Positions 36,773-44,876 of a stretch of 64,000 bases of DNA are shown here, piece after piece (position 1 is the first letter of the stretch; each line of letters begins with the position of its first letter). Made by a program: the position numbers and the translations under genes. A model generated the notes under the pieces. The model saw nothing but the letters and a program-made list of their open reading frames with translations. It made no database searches and was not told where the DNA came from. The stretch is taken from assembly GCA_964446835.1 (NCBI GenBank), contig CAYUQT010000048.1, positions 12,911 through 76,910 on the forward strand, written 5' to 3'. The DNA comes from CAYUQT01 sp964446835 (lineage in GTDB: Bacteria > Planctomycetota > Phycisphaerae > UBA1845 > JAFGLZ01).

Positions 36773-37477
36773 ATGAAGGTACTGGCCGTTGGTGCTCATC
36801 CGGACGACATCGAATTCCTCTGCGCGGGGACACTGGCCAAGTACAAACGTGCGGGCCACGAGGTGGCGATTGCCATCGCCACGAACGGCGAGGTGGGCTC
36901 GTCCACCCACACGAAAGAACAGATCGCCGCCATCCGCAAGGCGGAGGCCAAGGCTTCGGCCGACATCATCGGCGCGGAGTTCTTCTGGCTCGGGTATCCC
37001 GACGAATTCCTCTTCAATGATGCCGCGACACGGCTGAAATTCATCGACACGGTGCGACAGGCCCGGCCGGACTTGATCCTCTGCCCGGATCCGGATTCCG
37101 ACTACCATCCCGATCACACCACGACCGGCAGGATCATCTGGGACATCCATGTGATGGGCGTCGTGCCCAACATCGTGACCGAGCATCCCCCCTGCAAGAG
37201 GATCCCCGAGATCATCTACATGGACACCGTCGGCGGGGTGAACTCGATCCCCAACCGGTATGTGGATATCACACAGGAGATCAAGACCAAGCGAAGAATG
37301 CTCGCCTGCCACAAGAGCCAGGATCAGTGGATGATCGACATGTACGGCGTCACGTGCATCGAGATGATGGACACCTTTGCCCGAACACGCGGTTTTCAGT
37401 GCGGATGCCGGTTCGGCGAGGGATTCCGCGTCCCACCGATGTGGCCCAAGAGTGTGGACCCCGACGGACTCCTGTGA
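36773..37477 (+). CDS. PIG-L/LmbE-family deacetylase
   Basis: AGGAGG seven bases before the ATG is one of the clearest ribosome binding sites in the window; the longer frame into the opposite gene is rejected. The 234-residue protein starts MKVLAVGAHPDDIEF; the HPDD zinc motif and a later SDYHPDHT His pair are the PIG-L metal-site residues. Family members remove N-acetyl groups from GlcNAc-type sugars. There is no signal peptide, so it acts in the cytoplasm, probably on an imported or precursor amino sugar. It is followed 23 nt later by the GH20-like gene, probably in one operon. Confidence 0.88.
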   Translation: MKVLAVGAHPDDIEFLCAGTLAKYKRAGHEVAIAIATNGEVGSSTHTKEQIAAIRKAEAKASADIIGAEFFWLGYPDEFLFNDAATRLKFIDTVRQARPDLILCPDPDSDYHPDHTTTGRIIWDIHVMGVVPNIVTEHPPCKRIPEIIYMDTVGGVNSIPNRYVDITQEIKTKRRMLACHKSQDQWMIDMYGVTCIEMMDTFARTRGFQCGCRFGEGFRVPPMWPKSVDPDGLL

Positions 37478-37500
37478 GTGCCTCTCAGGAAGGAAGGACC

Positions 37501-39687
37501 GTGAGAAGCAGACTGCTGCATGGCGGTGCCGTCGTGTCCGGGCTGTTGGCGCTGACTCTGGGCGGGCGGGGTTCGGCCGGCGCCGAAGAGGCGAGTCGTC
37601 GGATATCCGTCAACCCGGAGACTCCGATATACATGCCGGGCACGAGTCGTGTCCACGACACCGTGCTTCGTGAGCTGGCACGGGTACTGGGAGAGATCAG
37701 GACTGATTCGCTCCGCGTTATCCGTGCGGATGCCCCTGTTTCCAGCAGCCTGTTTGTCGGTCAGTTGGGCGAGTCGAAGGGGGTGCAGGCGCTCGCACGG
37801 CAGGGTGCCATCAATCTGCACAACGTGCCTCCAGACAAGGACGCCTACGAGATCCTCGTGCACGATGGGACCCTCTTTCTGGTTGGCAACACGCCTCGGG
37901 GCATGTTGCACGCCGTCTTCAAGCTGCAAGAGCTGTTGCTCAGCAGCACTCCGATCGACGCGCAGACCCACCTCCAGGGGACGTTTCAATTCAGGGAGCG
38001 ATACTTCCACCAGCGTTTCGACGAATGGCCCGGTGAACCGGCCGACATCCGCTACATCAGTCATCTGGGAGCAAGCCACTGCCTGCTGACACACGATTGG
38101 CAAGGAAACCGCCGACACCTGCAAGGGTATGTGATCAGTCCGATGTTTCCTGACGCGGTGGATGAGGCGGAAGTGAAGACCGGTCACCGCGATCTGCGTA
38201 TGCTCATCAACGCATGCCTGGACTACGCCCTTGAGCCCTGCCTGTGGATGACCGAGCTACCCTGTCAGGGTGGACCGTGGGTGCCCGAGTCAACCCGCCA
38301 GAGGTTCCTGAGGCGTTTTCCCGAAGAGATGCTCAGCGACAGTGGCACATACCAGGGCAAAGTCCTGTGTTTCGGTCACAACCGGGTGCGCGATTTCTAC
38401 CGGGATCTGCTGGTCCGATTCTTCGCGGATTTCCCAGAGGTGTCCACCTTCTTTCTGTTCGGGCTCGATGCCGACGGAGAGTTCTGCGATCCGCAGACGT
38501 GTACACGATGCAGAGGCCTGGGCAAGATCGATCAGCGCGACCGACTGATCCGGTTCCTCATCGAGGAGGGGCAGAAGGTCCGTCCCAGGCTAAGGGTTCT
38601 CACCACGGGCTGGGGATGGTCCGGCAATACGGAGGCATTCCTGTCGCACCAACGGGAACTTCCGTCCTCCAGCGGACTGTATCTTGCGGCGGAGACGGAC
38701 GGCTGGCAGCCGGAGAGACAACTCCACGACCTGCTTCGAGCCGCCCGGGGACTCTGCCGCCAGCGAGGTCAGACCTTCGTCGGCTACGACGATCTCCACT
38801 GGGGCGACGACACCGTCCACCAACTGAACGACATTCAGGACTATCCGTTGAGCATCGGGGCCAAACTCCGCCGCTGGCACGAACTTCAAGTCGACGGGGT
38901 CTTCGATCACTGGGGCGGCTTCAACAGGGACATCTCCTGTAACTCGGTGGCCTGCCGCGAATTCTTCCTGAACCCCCTGGCGGATCCGGCGGCCGTCTGC
39001 CGGAACATCGCGGCACGGCAGTTCGGAGACAAGGCGGGCCCGCTGGTCCTGAAGGCATGGCAGGCACTCGATCGTGCCCATGCCGCCCTTTCCTATGCCT
39101 GCACCTTCCCGCCGGCTCAGTGGCCAGGGTGGTACCAGGGGCGCAACTACACACCGACGCCGGAGGCCTTCTCCAAACAGGGTGTGCAAGGCGGTGAGCC
39201 ACCACGGCGTGCTGGAGCGATAACATACAACTCGCCCGACCTATCCTCCCGGCTTCAGAGCGTTGGGGACGCCTGGCGTCTGGCTTGTCCTCACTACGTC
39301 GAGGCGTCCGAGCGGCTGCGCGAGGCCGCTGAATGGGCCGATGATACTCCGGTATTCTACGCCTTCTGGTGGTCCGGCAAGGGCAAGACCCCCTCACGGC
39401 GCGAACACCTCCGACGGGAGCGGATCTACGTTGACTCGATGCACGTCGTGGGTCGGGAGATCGGCATCCACTTCAGTCTCAACGCCCTCTACGAACGCGT
39501 GCGTCATGACGCAGCCGCCTACCGGCAACAGGCGAAGGATCTACTTCTTGAGGATGTCCGGGCGTGCCGTGATGCCGCCGACTACCTCGAACGACTCAAG
39601 GCGCAGGGCGACGACAGACAGCTCGACCGCGACTGGGTCCGGCGGTACCGTGGCAAAGCGGATGGCATCGAAGCCTGGCTGAAGTAG
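37501..39687 (+). CDS. Exported GH67/GH20-like protein
   Basis: The GTG at 37501 has AGGAAGGA upstream and gives a signal peptide (LLHGGAVVSGLLALTLGG). The 728-residue protein has an N-terminal alpha/beta domain ending in GNTPRGMLHAVFKLQELL, the pattern of the GH67/GH20 accessory domain. A barrel with FRERYFHQRFDEWP, LFGLDADGEFCDP and CTRCRG segments follows, and it ends with a helical region. The CTRC segment is unusual and may bind metal. Typical acid residues of GH20 (DE pair) are not clearly present, so the enzyme class is uncertain; alpha-glucuronidase-like is a reasonable guess. Confidence 0.65.
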   Translation: MRSRLLHGGAVVSGLLALTLGGRGSAGAEEASRRISVNPETPIYMPGTSRVHDTVLRELARVLGEIRTDSLRVIRADAPVSSSLFVGQLGESKGVQALARQGAINLHNVPPDKDAYEILVHDGTLFLVGNTPRGMLHAVFKLQELLLSSTPIDAQTHLQGTFQFRERYFHQRFDEWPGEPADIRYISHLGASHCLLTHDWQGNRRHLQGYVISPMFPDAVDEAEVKTGHRDLRMLINACLDYALEPCLWMTELPCQGGPWVPESTRQRFLRRFPEEMLSDSGTYQGKVLCFGHNRVRDFYRDLLVRFFADFPEVSTFFLFGLDADGEFCDPQTCTRCRGLGKIDQRDRLIRFLIEEGQKVRPRLRVLTTGWGWSGNTEAFLSHQRELPSSSGLYLAAETDGWQPERQLHDLLRAARGLCRQRGQTFVGYDDLHWGDDTVHQLNDIQDYPLSIGAKLRRWHELQVDGVFDHWGGFNRDISCNSVACREFFLNPLADPAAVCRNIAARQFGDKAGPLVLKAWQALDRAHAALSYACTFPPAQWPGWYQGRNYTPTPEAFSKQGVQGGEPPRRAGAITYNSPDLSSRLQSVGDAWRLACPHYVEASERLREAAEWADDTPVFYAFWWSGKGKTPSRREHLRRERIYVDSMHVVGREIGIHFSLNALYERVRHDAAAYRQQAKDLLLEDVRACRDAADYLERLKAQGDDRQLDRDWVRRYRGKADGIEAWLK

Positions 39688-39747
39688 TGGAAGTCAGGTC
39701 GATTCATGGCGTGTGACCGGAGAGTGAGTTCACGTCCGTGCCGAGGA

Positions 39748-42700
39748 TCATTCGGATGTCAGCAGAAAGACTCCCACCGCATGGGGCTCGACGCGGCCGC
39801 GAACGACGGCGAAGTCACCCTCCCGGCGGACATCGGCAGGCCGATCGTTCCAGAGATCACGAACGCGCCAGCCCGAGGGCAGAGGCGTTCGGATGAGATC
39901 GCCGGACACATCGCTGAACCGAGCGTTGTAAAGGGTGATGATCGTTCGCTTCGGACTGCTGAATCGGTTGGCATAAACGTCTGTCCGCAGCGTCGGGGTC
40001 AGCGGCTCACAATCCGCCGAGTGGAAGACATCGGAATAGGCACGAAGGATTCGATGGGCCTGCGTCGCAGCTCTTCGCGCCTCGGGAGAGTACCACGATT
40101 CGCTCCGCCCCTTCAGCCACAATGCCGCGCCGGCAAAGACGGAGGCGTGTATGTCCTCCGGACCGGACGGAATCGGCCGGATCCCATGCGCCACCATCTC
40201 CATGCAGGTGGTCTCGGGAAACACGAACCGAGGTAGCGGCAGTTTCGTTGCGTGCTGAGGAGTGCCCGACATGGACATGCCCAGGTCGAACGCAGCATCA
40301 ACCAGGGGTATCTGGAGGTCGACGGGCACAAATTCGACGTAGATGGCGACGTGTGGGGAACGCGCATCCAGTGCCTTGCGAACCGCCACCACCATCGAGT
40401 GCTCCTCGACCAGCGGATTGGACGGAATGGGGTGACCGTGGTCGCCGCACCAACATACCTTGCCCGAACCCGTAAGCCCGAACTCATCGATGTAGACGGC
40501 GTCGGCATGGGTCTCGTAGGCGACATCAGCAATGGCCTTGGACAGTTCGTCTCGCCATGGGGCCACGCCGGGGCAGACGAAGAACTCCTTGTCGCTCCTG
40601 GGCCACCACAGTGCTTTGCCGTCCCGGCCGACCATCTGCCACGCCGGAAGAGCCTTTTGGCCAAGGGCCGTCCGACGATCGACCAGATAGCCTTCGAAGT
40701 AGAGGCCGACTTGCACATGCCGTTGATGGGCGACGTCGATGGCTCGGCACAGTTCCGGCAGCCCCCCGAGGTCGTTTGTTCGATACTCCCCGACGCGCCC
40801 AACGCGTTCGTTGTAAGCCCATCCGGAAATGTCGATCATGTCGATGCCGCCAAAGCCACGCCTGGACTCCGCGATCAGCGTCTCAAACCGATACTGTCGG
40901 GAGCGGACATCGAAGAGGTATCCGGTTCCTCCCAGCGGATAGTCGCGCCGACAGTAGACCGCATTCTGGAGGCGGCCGGCACTCGGCCTGGCCGCAACGC
41001 TTCGAACCCACTGCCGATACGCCGCATAGGATCCGTGCCAGTCTCCGATATGGGGAACCAGCACGGCCGTTGGAAGCGTCACGCGACCTTTGGCGGAGAG
41101 GGTGATGGGGTCGTAGCGAACCGACATGTCCGTGCCGCCCTGATCCTGCTTGAAGCGAAATGTCTTCGGCCGGAGGCCCACATCTGCCATGTACACGCCG
41201 AAGCCGCCGCCAGCGCGACGTGCAAAGACGTCCATGAGTTGGAGTGGAAAAGTGCCACTGTAGGGCAGCTCGACCGTGGTGGGCTGATGGTCCAGAACCA
41301 TATTTCGAGTGCCCAGCAAGTACCATGCGTCGTCCATGGAGGGAGCGATACGGCAGCGAGTGATGCGGGGATACTCGACGGCAACCTGCCAGGGAACCGC
41401 CACGTCTTTGGCCAGCGTGGGTGTCAAGCGGATTTCGCCGCGGTCGGCGATCTCGAGCCGTGCTGTGACTCCTCGCCCGGCCGCACCGTCGCCTACGGAA
41501 TACTCCAGCGCGAGATCGAGAGCGTCTGCCATCCTGTTCGCTTTGAAATCGCGCAGTGCCATTGTCTCGGGACGTCCGCCAGTGTCGACGCATTGCAGCC
41601 AAGATCCGCCGGACGGCCCGCCGATGACCTCACGATCGAGAGGCGCCCATCGCAGCGAACTGACGGCCAGCCCGGCACCGATATCGGCCGACAGTCTCAT
41701 CCAACCGTTCTCGACGGTCAGGCGGTCGCCGACACGCTCGTATCGCGTGGGCACCGTCTTGGGGGTGACCGGTGGCGTCGGCACGACAGCCTCCTCCCGA
41801 TCATGAGCCGGCGCGAAGGCAGGTTGGGTCGAGCGGTTCACGCTGGCCGCCAGGAGAAAGACTTGCCCGTGAGTCATCCGGTCGTCGATGCGAATTCGGA
41901 TCAACCGCTTGCCCGGATCGAGCGGCACGACATAGGGCTCCGGAAGCCGCCCGACACACCAGGATCGCTGCGAAACGGACCAGGGAAAGTGGCTTCGGCA
42001 CGTGCCGTCCTGATACTCCAGATGCACGACGAGTTCGTGTGGCGAACGAATCGGCCCTCGTGCGGGAGGCGTCCCCCCATACCATGCTCGATCGCTGCCG
42101 AACGTCCGGGCGGCCAGCAACAAGGCCAACTCATGGCCGGAGGCATCGGCGGCGATCTGGATCGCCTCCGTCTGGGATACGCTCGTCGCCACCGCCGCCC
42201 GATGGGGACCGGCGAACTGAAATGGGATACCCTTTCGCACGACGAGTTTGTCGGCCGGCCACCGAACCGACACACCAAGCGCCCGACCCAGCCATTCCGT
42301 AGAGACAGCCTTGTCTCCCCCGAGGCAGAGAGGTACCCAATCCCCTACAACGTCGGGACCGCCCCGATCCTCAGCCTCGAAAGACACGTTTGCAGAAGCG
42401 GAGCCGGTCACGCGTCCTGCCGGACCGGAGGGATCCGTTGCCCAGAAGGCCAGACGGTGAAGGATGATCTTCCTCGAACCGTTTCCACTGGAAAGCAGCA
42501 CCGTGATTTCGGCAACGCGGTCCGATCTGAATGTCGCACGAGAATCGACGATGAGCCGATGTCGACCCTGCGACGATGCCCCGAACGCTGCCCTGGCCCC
42601 ACTGGCCAGGGGATTCTCCGGGTTCAGGGCGCCGGGCGTCACGGGTCCTGTGGATCCATCGCTCAGAAGGAAGACGAAGCTGTTGGGGTCGGTCGGCTCG

Positions 42701-43005
42701 CTCACGATCTCATAATCGGCTTCCAGGAAGGGAAAGCTGCTGATCCAGACGGGGCACGCGGTGCGTGTCCAGGCCATGGCTCGCCCATGGGACCGAACCT
42801 CGAAGATTCCGCCTTGCGAGCCGAACGAGCTGGAAGCACAATCATCCGGCTTGCCGACCTGCCAGGGTTCGGGATGCCACCCGGCATCGGTTTGAAACGA
42901 ATCGCACCAGCCCTGCTCGACAATCGACCGAGCTTGCATATCGCCGCCGACCGGCGATTCGGCGGCGAGCATCAGACCGGTGGTCACCAGCAATGTCATG
43001 AACAT
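39748..43005 (-). CDS. Exported large protein of DUF6259 type (tentative)
   Basis: The start at 43005 has GGGAG upstream and a short signal peptide (MFMTLLVTTGLMLAAES); the open frame extends 58 codons further. The 1085-residue protein begins with a jelly-roll-like part containing WQVGKPDD, continues into beta-sandwich domains, then a TIM barrel with GFGGIDMIDISGWAYN, VGLYFEGYLVD and HADAVYIDEFGLTG (the YIDEFG acid is a likely catalytic residue), and ends in a small beta domain. It resembles DUF6259-containing proteins found in glycan utilisation loci. A long open frame on the plus strand opposite it is a shadow. It is divergent from the serine carboxypeptidase gene. Confidence 0.65.
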   Translation of the reverse strand: MFMTLLVTTGLMLAAESPVGGDMQARSIVEQGWCDSFQTDAGWHPEPWQVGKPDDCASSSFGSQGGIFEVRSHGRAMAWTRTACPVWISSFPFLEADYEIVSEPTDPNSFVFLLSDGSTGPVTPGALNPENPLASGARAAFGASSQGRHRLIVDSRATFRSDRVAEITVLLSSGNGSRKIILHRLAFWATDPSGPAGRVTGSASANVSFEAEDRGGPDVVGDWVPLCLGGDKAVSTEWLGRALGVSVRWPADKLVVRKGIPFQFAGPHRAAVATSVSQTEAIQIAADASGHELALLLAARTFGSDRAWYGGTPPARGPIRSPHELVVHLEYQDGTCRSHFPWSVSQRSWCVGRLPEPYVVPLDPGKRLIRIRIDDRMTHGQVFLLAASVNRSTQPAFAPAHDREEAVVPTPPVTPKTVPTRYERVGDRLTVENGWMRLSADIGAGLAVSSLRWAPLDREVIGGPSGGSWLQCVDTGGRPETMALRDFKANRMADALDLALEYSVGDGAAGRGVTARLEIADRGEIRLTPTLAKDVAVPWQVAVEYPRITRCRIAPSMDDAWYLLGTRNMVLDHQPTTVELPYSGTFPLQLMDVFARRAGGGFGVYMADVGLRPKTFRFKQDQGGTDMSVRYDPITLSAKGRVTLPTAVLVPHIGDWHGSYAAYRQWVRSVAARPSAGRLQNAVYCRRDYPLGGTGYLFDVRSRQYRFETLIAESRRGFGGIDMIDISGWAYNERVGRVGEYRTNDLGGLPELCRAIDVAHQRHVQVGLYFEGYLVDRRTALGQKALPAWQMVGRDGKALWWPRSDKEFFVCPGVAPWRDELSKAIADVAYETHADAVYIDEFGLTGSGKVCWCGDHGHPIPSNPLVEEHSMVVAVRKALDARSPHVAIYVEFVPVDLQIPLVDAAFDLGMSMSGTPQHATKLPLPRFVFPETTCMEMVAHGIRPIPSGPEDIHASVFAGAALWLKGRSESWYSPEARRAATQAHRILRAYSDVFHSADCEPLTPTLRTDVYANRFSSPKRTIITLYNARFSDVSGDLIRTPLPSGWRVRDLWNDRPADVRREGDFAVVRGRVEPHAVGVFLLTSE

Positions 43006-43238
43006 GAACGAATCTCCCGTGGGCATTCGCACCCAGGATACGCGGTGGTTGTCTGCGCCCCGATTGCAGAACTGTCTGGCCGGACAGAGCCTAACGGCAC
43101 AGGGCGGGGCGCCGCAATTCCGGCACAGTGGAGGAAGTCGCGATCTGTGCACCTCCACGGCCATCATTGCGAAGGGCACCTCCGGTCATCTATCATTCAG
43201 AGTGGTCTCGGGGTGATCGAGACAGGATGGAGCCGACG

Positions 43239-44849
43239 ATGTTTCAGCGACATGCTATCAACGGTTGGGTTTTCACACTGCTGCTGACGGCCGCAGCCTC
43301 GGCCCAGGTTTCTCAGCCTGCCGACGGGCGCGGGCGGGGCTTGCCTGGCAGCCACCCTTCGATGGGGCCGCAGGCGAAGGCGGAGGCGGCATCCCAGCCC
43401 ACGGCCACCGAAGGCATCATCGAAAAGCCGTCGGTGACCGCACAGCAGATCACCCTCGGCGGAGCCCCGCTGAGGTATCGGGCGACGGCGGCCACGATGG
43501 CGATGAAGGACGAGACGGGAAAGCTGAAGGCGACGGTCTTCTTCATCGCGTATGAGAAGACGCGCCCAGCCGGTGCCGATCCGACGCGACGCCCTCTGAC
43601 GTTTGTCTTCAACGGTGGGCCCGGCGCGGCCGCCGTATGGCTTCACCTGGGCACGGCCGGACCGAAGCGAATCGAGATGGGCACGGACGACATCCCCGCC
43701 GGACCGCCGTACCGGCTGATCGACAATACCGACACGTGGCTCGATGTGACCGACCTGGTGTTTATCGACCCGGTGGGTACGGGTTTCAGCCGGCCTGCCC
43801 CCGGCGAGAAGGGCCAGGAATTCTACGGCGTCAAGGAGGACGCGCAGTGGGTGGCGGAGTTCATCCGTCTGTATCTGACCCAATACGAGCGATGGACATC
43901 GCCCTTGTTCCTGGCGGGTGAGAGCTATGGGACGACGCGTGCCGCAGCCCTGTCCGGATATCTGTTGGATCGATACGGCATTGCCCTCAATGGAATCGTG
44001 CTGATTTCCTGCGTGCTGGACTTCCAGACGCTTCAGCACGGAGACAGCCGCGACCTGCCATTTCCCCTGTATCTGCCTACCTACACCGCCCTAGCATGGT
44101 ACCACAAGCGGCTTTCCCCCGAAGCTCAGAAGATCGCCCTACCCACCCTCCTTCAGGAGGTCCAGCAATGGGCCACCGATACGTACACCGTTGCACTGGC
44201 CAAAGGAGATCGGCTTGCCCACGATCAGAGGCAACTCGTAGTCAAGAGACTGGCACGCTACACATCGCTGACGCCGGACTTCGTGGAGAAGAGTAACCTG
44301 CGAATCACTCCCTGGGCCTTCCGGAAGCAGCTTCTGGCCGATCAGCGACGCATTATCGGCCGATTCGACGGCCGGATCACGGGGGTCGATTCCGACCCGA
44401 GCGCTGACTCACCGGATTTCGATCCGAGCCTGTCGAGATACCTGCCGGCCTACAGCAGCACCTTCAACGATTATGTCCGACGCATACTCAAGTATCGAAA
44501 CGATCTGGCGTATGAAGTCCTGACCGACAAGGTCCGCCCATGGAACTACGGGCCCAGCGGCGGCGGCGGTCTTTCGGTGATGGACAGCCTTCGGTCGGCC
44601 ATGGTCAAGATGCCGAACTTGAAGGTGATGTTCGCCAGCGGCTACCACGACTTGGCCACGCCCCGCTTTTCCACGGACTACACGATCGATCACCTCGGCC
44701 TGCCGCCGGTATTGCGGGAGAACGTTACGCACCAGTACTACACGGGCGGGCATATGATGTATCATCACCGACCGTCGCTGTCGAAGCTGAAGGCGGATGT
44801 GGCCGCCCTGATCCGTTCGGCATTGCCTGCGGACTGCCGGCCGCAATGA
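43239..44849 (+). CDS. Exported peptidase S10 (serine carboxypeptidase)
   Basis: The ATG at 43239 has GGAG upstream; another ATG 12 nt earlier is possible. The signal peptide is VFTLLLTAAASAQ. The 536-residue protein has the family features NGGPGAAAVWLHLG and DPVGTGFS, the catalytic Ser in GESYGTTRA, an Asp in GYHDLATP, and His in GGHMMYHH. It removes amino acids from the C-terminus of peptides outside the cytoplasm. It shares no operon with neighbours, being divergent upstream and convergent downstream, where AGAACG/CGTTCT (44854-44872) forms a small inverted repeat between the stops. Confidence 0.93.
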   Translation: MFQRHAINGWVFTLLLTAAASAQVSQPADGRGRGLPGSHPSMGPQAKAEAASQPTATEGIIEKPSVTAQQITLGGAPLRYRATAATMAMKDETGKLKATVFFIAYEKTRPAGADPTRRPLTFVFNGGPGAAAVWLHLGTAGPKRIEMGTDDIPAGPPYRLIDNTDTWLDVTDLVFIDPVGTGFSRPAPGEKGQEFYGVKEDAQWVAEFIRLYLTQYERWTSPLFLAGESYGTTRAAALSGYLLDRYGIALNGIVLISCVLDFQTLQHGDSRDLPFPLYLPTYTALAWYHKRLSPEAQKIALPTLLQEVQQWATDTYTVALAKGDRLAHDQRQLVVKRLARYTSLTPDFVEKSNLRITPWAFRKQLLADQRRIIGRFDGRITGVDSDPSADSPDFDPSLSRYLPAYSSTFNDYVRRILKYRNDLAYEVLTDKVRPWNYGPSGGGGLSVMDSLRSAMVKMPNLKVMFASGYHDLATPRFSTDYTIDHLGLPPVLRENVTHQYYTGGHMMYHHRPSLSKLKADVAALIRSALPADCRPQ

Positions 44850-44876
44850 CGTGAGAACGGCGATCTCGTTCTGTCC

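Noticed and set aside
35287..37020. 577-residue open frame on the plus strand over the lipoprotein gene
   Set aside because: It is opposite a gene with a promoter, ribosome binding site and lipobox; no protein features on this strand.
40252..43287. 1011-residue open frame on the plus strand opposite the DUF6259-like gene
   Set aside because: The minus-strand frame has a signal peptide, a ribosome binding site and barrel motifs; the plus frame has none and uses improbable residue patterns typical of antisense shadows in GC-rich DNA.
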